In this document: positions 1 through 13,500 of the stretch, one piece after another
Layout: each line of letters begins with the position of its first letter
How positions within the stretch are numbered: position 1 is the stretch's first letter
Source of the DNA: a virus
Length of the DNA: 21,098 bases
Reading direction: 5' to 3' (one strand)
Virus record (IMG/VR): IMGVR_UViG_3300010354_000831
Span: 1 to 21,098 of that record
Notes under the pieces: generated by a model
Database searches by the model: none
Seen by the model: only the letters and a program-made list of their open reading frames with translations
Told to the model about the DNA's origin: nothing
Position numbers and translations under genes: made by a program

Positions 1-1496
1 ATTGATGGTCTATTGTCAACATAAATTATGTTTCCCGAATATTTTTTCACTTCAGGACCCGCTAAACCATTCGTAAAACTTTGTCCAAGGTAGTAGGTTC
101 TATTATTTATTACAGTAGATACACCAGTAAAGGATGTGCTAATGGAAAGATTTACGCTTCCTCCAGAAATAATTAAACTACCAGTTCCTGTTGGGGAACT
201 AGTAAATTCAGTTAGATCAAATCCATACGTTGGATTTGTCTGAGCTGTACCAACAGTATTAAATCCAACGAGAGTTCTATCTTGCCAGTATTTCAAAACT
301 CCTGTGGTTTGGTCATAACTAATTACTCTACCTACTGCAGTAACTCCAGTTCCAACAGTTTGGGTGATAGTTGCATCTGGAGTGAAAACTGCAGAACTAA
401 ATCCAATACCAGATAGTCTCAACGCATTAGTTGCACTTGCTTTATCTAGATTTAAAACCTGCCCAGATGATGCAAGAGGATTCTCAACAATTCCAACTCT
501 TGCAATTTGATTTCCTGTTATAAAATCTGGATTTTCAACATCATTCTCAATTCTCGAATAGAGTAGAACATTATATGCTCCTAACTCTCTATAAATGTCA
601 TATCCATGCCCACCCTTTGGTGGGATAATAACATCAAAAGTTGGTCTAGATGATCCAAGAGGAACTCCACCAGCAACTAAATCTACGTTTCCGTAAGTAT
701 AACCGGATCCCTGACTGGAAACTACTATAGAGTCTACTTTTTGGTCATTATTGATGACAATAGTACATTGAGCACCAATACCATCACCTCTAATAGGAAC
801 TCCCGTATAAGTTCTATTTGCAGTTCCTAATCCAACACCCCTATTAGTAATAGTAACAATTTTTATTGATCCATCAATTGCATTGTCTCTAACGGCAGAA
901 TTTTCAGGATCTGTTTCCCATTTTGAGGGGACAGGCATAAAATCTGTTGACTCAAATTTTACAATCTCACTTGGTTTGATTGTAAAAAGATATTTCCAAA
1001 TATATCCATCACCAGAAGAACCTGCGGATCTTGGTTCTAAATCGGTAAATGTTGGTTCATCTAGTGATGGTCTTCCATTTGGATTATCTGGATCTGTTCC
1101 ATTTTGAAGGCAAATATAAACACGGTAATCGCTGTTTAATACATAATAAGAAGCAGCGTACAAGTTGGTTGCCCCAGAAACTTTAGCAGTGTTAGATCTG
1201 CTATAATCATGACGATACATGTCATAAGTAGTTCCAGAAGACCAAACTCTTTTTCTAACAACCTGCCTTGCGTCAGAAGAATTGATCTTCTTTAATGCAA
1301 TCATAGTGTCCCAATAGTTATTCTCTTCATTAAAACTATCCTTTGGTGCTGGGGGATTATTATCCCAATCAGTTTGCACCTCTGATGGATTTGGTAGTCC
1401 AACAAAAGAATAATATGAGTTTACCGAAGTAGTTACTCCCGCAACAAAATTTTTCGCATTTAATATTCTAATTTGATCAGTTATAATTGCTGCCAT
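1..1496 (-). CDS. 8: Baseplate wedge protein gp8 (3' end cut off by window edge)
   Basis: Probable T4 gp8 equivalent, a wedge subunit of the baseplate. 498 codons are visible from the ATG at 1496, and the frame is still open at base 1. The N-terminus MAAIITDQIRILNAKNFVAG, the central PPKGGHGYDIYRELGAYNVL and the terminal NIIYVDNRPS are patterns I recall from cyanophage gp8. The last one normally sits close to the C-terminus, so probably only a few tens of residues are missing. T4 gp8 has 334 residues, so this form is much longer. A GSGYTYGNVDLVAGG stretch resembles the GxGY modules of the giant protein upstream. The start has no clear Shine-Dalgarno sequence (upstream CTCTGTAAAATG), but a perfect late promoter lies just before it. 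Position after gp25, gp6 and the gp7-position gene agrees with T4 order. The family call is from recalled similarity and synteny, not a search. Confidence 0.85.
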   Translation of the reverse strand, partial: MAAIITDQIRILNAKNFVAGVTTSVNSYYSFVGLPNPSEVQTDWDNNPPAPKDSFNEENNYWDTMIALKKINSSDARQVVRKRVWSSGTTYDMYRHDYSRSNTAKVSGATNLYAASYYVLNSDYRVYICLQNGTDPDNPNGRPSLDEPTFTDLEPRSAGSSGDGYIWKYLFTIKPSEIVKFESTDFMPVPSKWETDPENSAVRDNAIDGSIKIVTITNRGVGLGTANRTYTGVPIRGDGIGAQCTIVINNDQKVDSIVVSSQGSGYTYGNVDLVAGGVPLGSSRPTFDVIIPPKGGHGYDIYRELGAYNVLLYSRIENDVENPDFITGNQIARVGIVENPLASSGQVLNLDKASATNALRLSGIGFSSAVFTPDATITQTVGTGVTAVGRVISYDQTTGVLKYWQDRTLVGFNTVGTAQTNPTYGFDLTEFTSSPTGTGSLIISGGSVNLSISTSFTGVSTVINNRTYYLGQSFTNGLAGPEVKKYSGNIIYVDNRPS

Positions 1497-1514
1497 TTTA
1501 CAGAGTTTTTTATC

Positions 1515-1522
1515 TATTTATA
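1515..1522 (-). promoter_or_regulatory. T4-type late promoter for gp8
   Basis: Read on the minus strand this is TATAAATA, identical to the T4 late promoter core recognised by the gp55-type sigma factor with the sliding clamp. It lies in the 45-nt gap between the giant gene and gp8, 19 nt before the gp8 ATG, with the expected transcript start about 6 nt downstream. There is no -35 box, as usual for late promoters. It would allow gp8 to be transcribed independently of the 14-kb operon ahead of it. Confidence 0.75.
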
Positions 1523-1541
1523 GGAACTTTTGAAAACAATT

Positions 1542-4500
1542 TTAAACAATATAGTTTGTATATTTTAATGATGAAGTCCTATTCACAAGTCCAGAAGTTG
1601 TAATTCCAGTCACACCATTATTCCCATAGAAAGAGAATTGGTTATTTTCAGTTCTGTATTTCAGATTAATTTTACCCCAACTAAAGTTTCCAATGAAATT
1701 GGATGTTGTAATTCCAATATACGTCGAGAAACCACTTACCCTAGCGTGTATCCTTCTTACTACAGTAGATCCTATACCAATAATATTTGTCTGAACATCA
1801 GAAACAGTATCAACTTGATAAACGCAATCATAAAATTGTGTCGCTATTCCAATAGTCACGTTATTAGTATCTTTGGAAGTTAGATTAGTAGTTCCGACAC
1901 CAACATTGGAATTATAAACTATGAAGTAGTCTCCAGAATTTAAGGAACTTAAAGTAACTGCTGATCCAACTAAAGAAGAATCCCTCAAATAAGAATCGAA
2001 TGGAATGTGCAAGTCAAAAATAACTTTATCAATCGAAGAGATATTAGTTAAACCAAATCCAACCACTACTCCAGAATCTCCGGCATAACTATCAACAGGG
2101 TTAATTTCTGAAATTAAAGATGGTGATTCTATAAGAACATTTGGTGGATTTGTAGAGGTATATCCAGTTCCTGGGTAGGATACTGTAATGGAGGTTACAA
2201 TACCAGAAAATACAGTTGCAATTCCAGAAGCTCTTTGTGTTGTTCCTAGTCCAACTGGATTCTCAAAAACTACATTAGGTGAATTAATATATCCATATCC
2301 ACCGGACGTTATAGAAACGGAAGTAATTGTTCCTGCCGATGATACAATACAAGTAGCAGACGCTGAAACTATTGTGTCTTGAGAAATTAAAGTTACTTCA
2401 TTTTGGAAAGAAAGATTGGTGTTATTTTCTGTTTTTGCATCAAAGAAAGGTCTCAAATTATCAACATAAACTGTAGTAGATCCAACACCAACTGACTGAA
2501 TTAAATATGCTGATGGATAGATTGATGCCTCATATAACATTCTATCTTTTCCAACTTCTTTTTCATTGATAATCTTATCTTCAGTTTGTCTACACCAAGA
2601 TACTGGTCTTTCTAAAGTAGCATCGTCAGTATTTCCTGGTCCAAAATATGGATTAGTCAATACAAAATCTGTAGATTCGATGGAAGTCACTGTTCTTGGA
2701 TTTTCTAGTAGAATTGGGGTTTGTCCAAGAGATGAATCATAAGTAATTGTCAATTCATCTCCAATCTTAACAGTTTCTAAAATATCCCTATACAAGACAT
2801 CTAGAGAACCACTTCCTCTATAGAAAATAATCTTACAAGTATCTTCAATTTGAGGAGGTTCTGTGAAATCTATAGAACTTCCTCCATCAAAGACATATCC
2901 TTTACCGGGAACTTGTAAAATATCATTTACAAAAACCAATAAGGTGTCCTGAATATTAATAAGAGATCCCTTTGCTGCAACAATAGAAGTTAAGTTTCCT
3001 TGATATTTTAGTGGGAAAGATAGTCTTTCGCCGTCAAATAAACTTTCAATTTGATCCAATACTAAAAGTTCTCCAATAGACCATCCATTAAACTTATCAT
3101 TAAAAGTCTTTTGAATAGAGATTTGAAACTCTGAGAATGATGACAATGTGGGTATACCAACAATGTTTCCAACAGGAACTGTTAATAGTTCACCCTGCCC
3201 ATATCCATAACCAAGATTTTTGATTTCAAAATCAATTATACTTGATCCCTGCCCAACAACTATATCTATAGTTGCCTCTGTTCCAAACCCAGGAGTAGAA
3301 CTAGAACTATAAACTAAAGGAATATCCGAATATGACAGCGGTGCATCAATAAAGACTGTGGGTGGATTCGATGAAGTATATCCAAATCCTGGATTAGTGA
3401 TTGCAATACTCACAATACTTCCATTACTTACTGCTGCTGTTCCTATGAAGTGAATGTTTGGAGTTCCTAATGATGATGTAATTACCCCAACTCTTACGGG
3501 AACTGAACTAATTCCACCTGAGGTATAAATTCCCGATCTATATCCAGATCCACTGTTTCCAATACTAATTGACTGAATAGTTCCCGCAGTAGATACAATA
3601 GCAGTTCCACCGGCAGAAACTAAAGGTTGATATCCAAATCCTTCTGTAGATCCGACAGAAACAATTATTCCGCCACGAGGAACGGAAGATGTGTTGACAT
3701 CGTATGGGGCAGAATTAGCTGCTCCAACAAATGTAATTGAAGTGATGCCAGTAGATTCTGATAAAGTGTAGTTATTTGTTAATCCTGGCTCTTGGAATAT
3801 ATCATTTATCAATATGACAGCATTTTCAGTGGACACTCCAGAAACATTTGCACTATTTTGTTTGAGTGTAAAATAATTTTTTGTCGCGTTAAATTGCTCT
3901 GAAATACTATCATAAACATAATTTTTATAATATGTGTGATTTACTCCTCCGGTTTCTCCAGATCTTATAAAACTTCTTCCTTGGAAAGAGGAACTTGTCG
4001 ATATTCCGGACCAGTCTCTTTCGTCTGGTGGATTAGTTGTTGAACTAAATGGCAGTCTTCCATAAGGAGCATCTGCAAAATAAATTATATTATCCACAAT
4101 ATTGTAATTGCCAGAAATTTTTGTAACAAGAGATCCTGTTGAATGTCCAGAGACAACTGTTCCTAATTCTGGTCTACGTACTCTAATCGCATTAGTGCTT
4201 CCAATTCCGATAGAATCAATCCTCATAATTTCGTCATCAATCTTGATCAAATCTCCACCGAAGAATGAAGATATTCCAGTTAGGTAAAGAACATCTTCGG
4301 TGGTAAATAGCCTTGTTGATAGTGAAGAAGTTAGAGCACTTGAAACAACAGGTGATTGAATTACATTATCAATAGCTACAACAACTCTTGAATTTTGATT
4401 TGTTGAAGTAAATGAATGTGATGTGCCAACACCAACAACTCCAGTAAAATCTAAAACATTAGGGACAATCTTGAGGGAATCTTCTGCACTCTTTGATAAT

Positions 4501-7500
4501 TTAATTGTGTTTTGGTCAACTTTTACAATATAAACTGTTGATGGAAGTCTATCCGTAGTTCCAATACCAACTCCAAAATCAGTCGATGTAATTTGGAGTG
4601 CCATTGTCGAACCAACACCGGGAGGAGTGTAAATTACTTTTTCACCAGTTACAAAGAAATGGTTTGGTATTGTTATAGTATTATTTGTAACATTTACAAT
4701 AGACGAACTACTTCCATTAAAACTCCTTGTGAATATTGGATTATTTTTATGATTTAGATTGAAGGATCTCTTTACATCCCTATCTGTTCCATAGTAGAAA
4801 GCAGAATTCGTTTCTATTGTTGCGTTATTAAAACTTACAACATCTCTATCATCATCAATATGAATGATTGCGTTTGTATATACATTAACAACAGTATCAA
4901 TATTCGCAATTGGAGTAAATGTTAATTGAGTAGAATTTGCTGTCCTTTCGATTCCAATAGTGCCAATTCCAGAATAAGTTTCTAAATTAGCAAATTCAGC
5001 AAAATATGCATCTCCTGTATTTGTAACTGATAATACTTCCGACAATTGATGTCTATTGTTGGTAATATCAGAGACCTGAACTATGAAATATGCACAATCA
5101 TATCCATTAAAATACTCCGATATAACATTAGATGATGGGGAAGTTGTTGATGCAATAGAAGTTGATCTTGATTCAAGGTACGCATGTTTCATGAAAATCG
5201 TAGTAATCCCTGCAGATGAAGAATCAGCAATTGCAACTTGAATAGTATTAATCGTTGCCGCTACACCAACATTAGGAATGAAATCAACTTTTAAATTCGA
5301 TCCAGAAATGTATGGATAGAAAGTTCCAAATCCACTACTTGAGTAAGAATCAAAAGAATGTGTTGTAATTTGCCCATAGTCGAGGAATTCTACATTTGAC
5401 CCATCGTGAATGATATTAAATTCATTAAATTCATATTTTCCAGAATTATCTGAAATCTCCACTAAAGCCTTTAGTGATCTATAGGTGGTTCCAATTGAAA
5501 TAATAGAAGTTGATCCTGACGAAACAAAGGAATTGCTAGATCTAATCTCAGCAATATCTCCAATACTTGTGCTTCCTATTCCAGCAACAGAATCTTTTAT
5601 ATTATATGATAAGGTTGTGATATTAAAATCATTCACGGAGTATTTTTTTGGATAATACACTAAAATACCCTCATTTCCAGATATTTGAAGATCAAAAGAA
5701 CCTAAATCATACGTTGTTTCTACCCTTCCATACTGACTTAAATATCCATAGTTATTGTCATGAAGTAATGTCACTAATAATATTTGCTTTTCATCATAAT
5801 ATCTCTTGTCCTCAACATAAGTAATATATTTTCTAGCACGGGAGTCTGCTAGTAAGAATCGATCAATTTCACTGAAACGAGTTGGTCTTGGATTACTATT
5901 AAATTCAGAACTAAAATCATCTATCGACAGAACACGATTTCCGACAGATTCAAAATAATCTGTTAGAATTTTATTTTTGAACGTAATAGCATCTGATGCT
6001 ACTTTTCCATTTAATCTCAATACATTTTCTCTAACTATATCAAAATCATTAACACAATTTAAATCAACGGCACTAATTAAGTCTGCCTTTACATCAACTA
6101 TAGATGTTGATACGCCAACTTTAAGACTATTTGCACTAACTTCTGCAACAGATGGTTCGCACTGATAGTCACCAAATTTTTTAAATCCCGAAGTATGATT
6201 TAGTGTCGATACTGCATCATCCCATTTGTCATAATCTACTTTCGATCTTAATGAATATGAGAAATTTTGATAATACAAACTATCTTGAACTCTTTGCAGA
6301 TCATTATTCAAAATTCCAGTTTCAGTTTCCCAACCCTTTTCTACCTTAGTATAAGCAGAAAGATTGATAGACCCATTGAAAGATGTTATTGAAGAAGCTA
6401 ATCCTTGTGTTTTGGAAGTTTTGCCGTAAATGATTTCATTTGAATTAAATTTATCTTTTGATGATACTGAAAGATAAAGCGTCTTTGGATTCCATTCCTC
6501 AACAATACCAGTTCCAGAATTAGATGTTACTGTTTCTCCAATCAAATAATCATTAGACTTGAGAACTGGGTTGTAAATTGGTAAAAACTTTTCTGGAATT
6601 ATCCTTCCAGATGAATTAACAGGATCAAAGTTTCCTACAATTTCTCCCGAGTTTACTAACCCACTTAAACTATAAGTTACTATACCAATACCACCTCTAT
6701 TTTCTTGAACAGAAGTAAGTGTAAAAAATCTGTAATTATAGTTTTCGGAATTGAATCCTTTTCCAGTAGATCCAACTCCAACGCTTATATTTTCAATATA
6801 AACTCTATCATTGACCTTGAATGGGAATGTATCCGCTGTACTAAATCCAACGGATAAAGTTACAGTTACATTTTTGGTTGTCGAATTGTATTTAATAGAA
6901 CTAATTCCTACACCATTTGAATTTTGTGTAGGAACTATTATTGGTTTAACGTTATTAATACCATAAGAATTTTTTAATATAGTAACTTTGTCATCACCTA
7001 AAGAGTATCTCAGATCTACTTCAGGTACAAGTTTTCCAGTTTTTCCATCTAGAACAATTAATTTTGGTGGAGAAGTATATCCTCTACCCACAGAAGTTAT
7101 TCCAATAAAGTCAAAAGAGGCGAATGGCTCAATTTTTACTTCCTGAACTAAAGAAAGATTTGGTTTTAAAGTAAAATCAGTTGGAAAATCAAATCCAATA
7201 TCATTTACTTTTGTTTTTTTAATATTACCAATAGATTTACTAAAACATTCAAGTATAGATCCAGTTCCTAGTCCAGATTTAACCCCACTAATAAACGGTA
7301 ATGAATAATAATTTCTACCCCTACTCAAAATTTTAACATCAAAAATTGATCCATATGCAGAAGTTGAGTCAGTACTGTACTCCAGTTTTGATGTAGTCGA
7401 ATTATATGAAGATGATTCTGGAAAATCTCTCAGATTATAAGTAAATGATGTGCTGGATAGTGAAGTTATTTTCTGCTCGCCGTTATATCCACTAGCAATG

Positions 7501-10500
7501 AATTGAATTTCATTATTTGAAATTACGTCAGAATCAATGTTAATTTCTACTTTTTCCTGGGGGATTGTACCTTCAAAGATCGGAGTGAGTTTATAATATA
7601 ATTTTTGTGGGAAATACTTGTTTACAGTTAAAACCACTTTTGCATCGGAAGTTATTCCAACTTTTCCATACTTTTGAATATCAAAAGATCTTCTAGATTC
7701 AGTGGTTTCAAATCTTTGTGTAAATTTTTGATCTGTGTAGAATTCTAAAGAAAATGCAGAATAAATGTTTGAAAAATCTACATATGATAAAGATGAATGT
7801 GATAGATCAAATGTAACTGTAGAATCTCTGTAAATTTTTATTGGTGGATTTACTAGAGATAGAGATCCATTTGAAGCACTTGTTAGATCTACAAATTGTG
7901 GATTTGGTATAGTTGCATTATAGTATGAAGACGATAATTTTATTTCATCTTTTGTAATTGGGACGATATAGTAAATTCCATTATTCTGTAAACCACCAGA
8001 TGGTGAGCTCGCAGTGTGAATTACTTTTTGTCCAAGAGAATATCCATGATTTAAAATTGAAATAGAATTTTTAGTGATATTTACATCAGAGTTTGAGAAA
8101 TTTGTTGGATTTATGAGTAATTTTCTGTGATAATCATTATATCTGACGGTAATTGTAGTTGATATTGATGGGTTGACTTCAATATAAACATTGTCATTGT
8201 TGCTCAACCCATGAGTTTGCGCTGTGGATACAGTAACTACATTTTTTGAAATCTGACCTGTTATTCCATAATAGTTTGTTTTAAAACTGTGATAAGATCC
8301 TGTACCAATTCCGGTCAAATATAAAGGCCCATACGACCTAGTTGTGCTCGCAATGCCAACATATGTTCCTGTTGTGCCCAAACCAACCTTTACTGTAGAG
8401 ATTCCGATTAAGTCATTAGATAATTTTGCAACATATAAAGTAGACTGATCTGATAAATTAAACGAAGTTAATCCGTCTGTAGATACACCAATGGATCCAT
8501 TTCCATTAGTGTAATATGTTAGTGCGTCACCAGTCTCTAATTTGTGATCTGGAAGATATAGTGATTGTAGAGGAACAAAGATTTGGGTCGCTCCAGCACC
8601 TGGATTGGAAAATACTAAAGTCGATCCTATTCCAACTGTACCAATTCCAAGAGTTTCTTTGGGATCAAAATAAATTTCTTTATTATACCTAAATTCATAA
8701 GAAGTCTTATATCCAACATTTATATAAAGTTTTCTTGAATTTTCTGTAAATGAACTGGTAAATGTGTGAGATGCTCCGACAGTTCCATCTATAGATCTCA
8801 AAACCCGAATTCTGGATGATTTTTTGTCAATATTTAAGACCTTTACTTTTTCATTTTCTATAGAAAGAATGTCATTCTCTCTAATATTAGGGTAATTTAA
8901 GTTTCCAGAGACTGGAATGTATGTTACTATACCAGTTGATCCTACAGTTCCAAGACCTGTTGAATTGTTAAAGGCAAGAACATTAGTTACAATTTTAGAA
9001 GTATAATCACCTTTTAGGATTGATGATGCTGTGTTAATGCCCGAAAATACAATTAAGTCGCCATTATTGATATTATGCGGATTTTCCGCAAATATTACAT
9101 AAGATCCTTTATCATCCGCTGGATAAATTTCACAGTTATAGATTGAAGTGCTGGCTACACTTATCGAATCTATTTCTTTACCTTTTAATTTTGATACTTT
9201 AGCAGTTAATCCATAACCACGAGTGCCTGTTTCGTCAAAAATAATATTATCATTAACTTTATAATTAGAACCTCCAGTTACAATTCCAATATAATCAACA
9301 GATCCTGGAGATGCATATTTTACATCTACTGTTTGATTTAAATCATTTGGTAAGTTAATGTACTTATATGAATTTTGCTGTCTCAAATGATATGGTAGAG
9401 TATTTCTAACCCAATTAGTTTCATTTAAGTTAATAGCATCTTGATTTGATGATGGGTTGAAATTAAATTCATTTGGTATTGACTTATAAGTATTTCCAAT
9501 TACATACGGGAAGGTCGGTGCCTTGTATCCATTGAAAACGCCAGATGTGTCTGTTGATAGATTAAAAGTTGCGAAGTAAGCATAAACACCATTAGGAAAA
9601 TCTGGGGTTACGCAGAATCTTCCATTATGTTCATCTAAAACAGTATCATCATTTACTTGGTTATATTCAAAATCTTCAACAAAGAATCCCAATGGGAAGA
9701 CGGATGTTGGTGGTCTATTTTCTTTAATTTTAGAGATATATCCTGATTTTAATTGAGTTATGATGCCACCATCTTTTTTTGAATATCCATATGGACCATA
9801 AATTGGATTTCCATCATAAGCCCAACCAATTATTGGTGAATGGTCTACTGAGGAAACTTCAGTATTATTAACTCTTAAAAGATCTGGACTTCCATATAGA
9901 ACATTTCCATCAGCAGATAATGAATAGATGCTTTCTCTAAATTTTCTAGATGGATAAATGTGCTTATATTGCAATTCATAATCATCATTAACGCCATCAA
10001 CAATGATGCCATCATCACTTGTAAATACTGCCAAATTTTTATAAAAGTTATTGACAGTCCATTGCTTTACTTTTGGTAAAAACTTTGCTCCTTCTCCGGG
10101 AGAAATTACATTGATAAAGGTGGAACCTTGGACATATCCAATACCCCCACTAATAACTTTAATTGATTTTATTTGACCATTTTCTAAAATGGGAGTCAAA
10201 GAATCTGCAATTCCTTCACCTAGAATTTGTATTACTGGTGGAGCATAATAATTTCTACCACCACTCTTAACCAATACTTCAACAATTCTTCCATTTGAAA
10301 CAATTGGTGAAAGTTGGGCTCCAGACCCAGCATCTAGACTAATGTTGGGGTCTCTTCTGTAGTTTAAAATTTCCGAAGATCCATAATTTGATCCATTGCT
10401 GGACAAATGAACGGATTCAATACTTCCTCTGAATACTGGTAAAACTTTACACTTGAAATCATTATCAGAAACCGAAGAAATTCCAATATTTCCTACAATT

Positions 10501-13500
10501 TCAACAGATATTTCTGGATAATTAAACTTATGTACCCCAGAACCAGATGAAGTAAAACTTATATATTGTCTTGTATCATAGAAAAATGTTTGTTGTGTCG
10601 ATGCAATCCCTACCTGAGACAATCTAAAAGTATCTTTATCAATCTCCGTGATAAAATAAGTTAAATTATTTTGTAATCCCCCAACTGAAGTACCTGTAGT
10701 TGTATATTTTACAATTTCACCACTCTTAAATCCATGATTCTTTATAGTCACATACCCATTTGAGGTACTAATGCCACTAGAATTAGTAGTTACTAAATTA
10801 TTTTTATATCCGCTCCCTGAATTAGTTACATTAATAGAACCAACTACTAATTTTGTATTATACGATTTAATAGTATGATCACCCAGTCCAAATGAAGATA
10901 ATGTAATAGTGTTAATTCCAGATACTGCTTCATTAAAAGTTCTATGGAATTTAATTGTTTTGGAATCTACTGTAGAAATATAATATGCAGAATCTGTAGA
11001 AAGTCCGCCAACTCCTCTCTGCCCATTTGTTTCATAGATGACCTTTTCTGCATTCCTAAATCTATGGTAGGTACTAAACCCCACAGAAGAGTTTGATAAA
11101 TTTACAAATGATGCACTTGCAGCAGAATTGAAATCTATTTTATGATTAATTCTGGACATTGAAACCGAAGCATTTGCCCCATATCCATTGCCGCCAGTAA
11201 TTTTAACAGATGGAATTTCTGTATAATCAAATCCAGGATCAATAATTTTTATTTCTTGTAATGATCCAAGAACCGCACAATTTCCAGTAGCTCCTGTTCC
11301 AACTAAATCCGAAATAACTACTGATGGTGGATTAATTACATCATAATTTGATCCGGATGCAGTTATTTCTATTTCATCTATCGAACCATAATTGATAATA
11401 TCTTTAGATTTGTAACTTTGCAATTCAACTCCATTGATTAATAATCCAACAGATTCATTTCCGATTGGATAAGTTCCCCCATCATCTATTGTGGGTTTAA
11501 TTTCCCTAAAAAGTTTTTGTGATTTTAAAGTTTTTGATCTAAATTCATATGGTCTAATATTGTCGGAAGAAATTATAGAATCTCTTTTTAAGGTTATGAA
11601 TTTGGAATTGTAAATGTCAGATCTGCTTTTTGCAAATTTTACGTTATTTTGATCTATTCTCTTTATAAAATATAGACCCTCGCTAAATGGAGAAGTAGAA
11701 TTCCCTGGAGTGTAATAAACTGCGTCACCTGAGTAAAATCCATGATCTAAACCAGAAGATATTTTAAATGTACTTTCTCCTTCAATAAAAGTACCAGAAA
11801 AAGTTATAGATTTTATAGTTGCATTTAATGGTTGATTGCTATAAAATGGCAATGAAGAAGAGGCAATTAATGTTTTTTCCCCGTCTTTATATACATTCTG
11901 TACATTTGCGATTTCTTTAGAAAGTTGTGGAAATGTTGAAGAGCTTACCTTTGAAATATTTCTTCTTATGGTATAACTATCGGTTAGACTTAGTGGACCT
12001 TGCCCTTTAATAGAAAAAGAATTTGAAGATGAAACATTAATAATATTAGTATTTTTTTCAACACCAAAAGAATTTACTATGGTGATAATATCGCCAATGC
12101 GGAAAGAATTTGATTCTTTTGTTGTTACTGAATAAGTATCATTTGAACTGTCAATTAAACTAATAGACTTTACATTATAATTTGTTGCAATGTTATAAAA
12201 CCAATTTTTATAAACTGGATCTTTGGGGGATGTTCCTAAAGTACTAATAATAGCAGTATCTTTATCACTGGCATAATAAGTATTAGGGTCAATATTGACC
12301 TTATCTAAAACTGAAGTAATTCTTACCCTAATGATTTCATTACTATCTGAATTTGATGTTCCGTATGCATATACGTTTAATGCAATTTCGGATTGATCCA
12401 AAATATCATAAACTAACGGATCGCAATCAAAAAATTGAGTTATATTTTTTGATTTGTATTTTATAGTCCCTGTTAAACCATTATTATAAACAATGTATAA
12501 TTCCCCACTATTTGGAAAACCTACTGTTGAATCAACGTCTAGTGTTGTTGATCCTGCAAATGTAGTGTTAATTAACTTTGTTTTGGGATGAACCGAAAAA
12601 TTTCCATATAAAGATCCTTCAACTCTAATATCTTTATTGTATCCACCATCAAAACTTAACTTATAATAAGTTCTACCAGTTTTAGAATCAATTTTTTCAA
12701 CCTTAGCAATGGGTGCATATGCCTTAGAATATCCCAAAACTGCATCTTGAATTAAAGTTGATTTATATAAATTAACTGGATTTCCAGAAATACTTTCAAC
12801 GACCAAATCATTGGATACAAAATACTGAGCATCTGATGGTTTAATGAGATAGTCTTGTGGTTTAACGACCTTTACTTCTTCCCCATACAATGCATTGAAC
12901 AAAATTTCAAAAGATTTTTCAGTTCCTCTTGTTGCATAAAAATCTTTTGCATACTTTATAAACAAACTTTCATTAATTTGGTCTGAAAATTCTCTATTTT
13001 CAAATCCTGGAGTAAATTGATATTTTAATTTTGTAAGAAATTCTTTTAAGAATAAAGAACTTAAGTTTATTATTTTCGATCCGACACTATGTGATGCTGA
13101 ATTAGATGATGAAAATACTAATTCATCTGGTGAATTTTGTTTCTTATACGAGGTTACTCCAGAAAACCCTCTGATACAACCAGTAAAACTAGTGGAAGTA
13201 ATTCCAGTGTAAGTAATTATTTCATCATCAATTTGGAGTAATCCATAACTTTTTGGAAACCCAATTGTTCCTGATGGAGTTTTGGATAAATCAATAGAAA
13301 TTACATCAGAAAATTCATCAATAGATCCACTCAAGTATGCAATTTCTGATTGTGAAGAGATATTATCTAATTTTATATACTGATCAATGTTTTGAATTAA
13401 ATCTACAGGAGCACTTTGAAACTCCTGAGAAATATAGTACTGGGATAAAAATTCTACAACAAGAGGAAATTCCTCCCTCACATACAAAGGAAGTTGATTC

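Noticed and set aside
883-6165. Short plus-strand frames inside gp8 and the giant gene (at 883, 1638, 2188 and 5977).
   Set aside because: They are antisense to long structural frames with protein-like repeats; their composition reflects the complement of GxGST-type codons.
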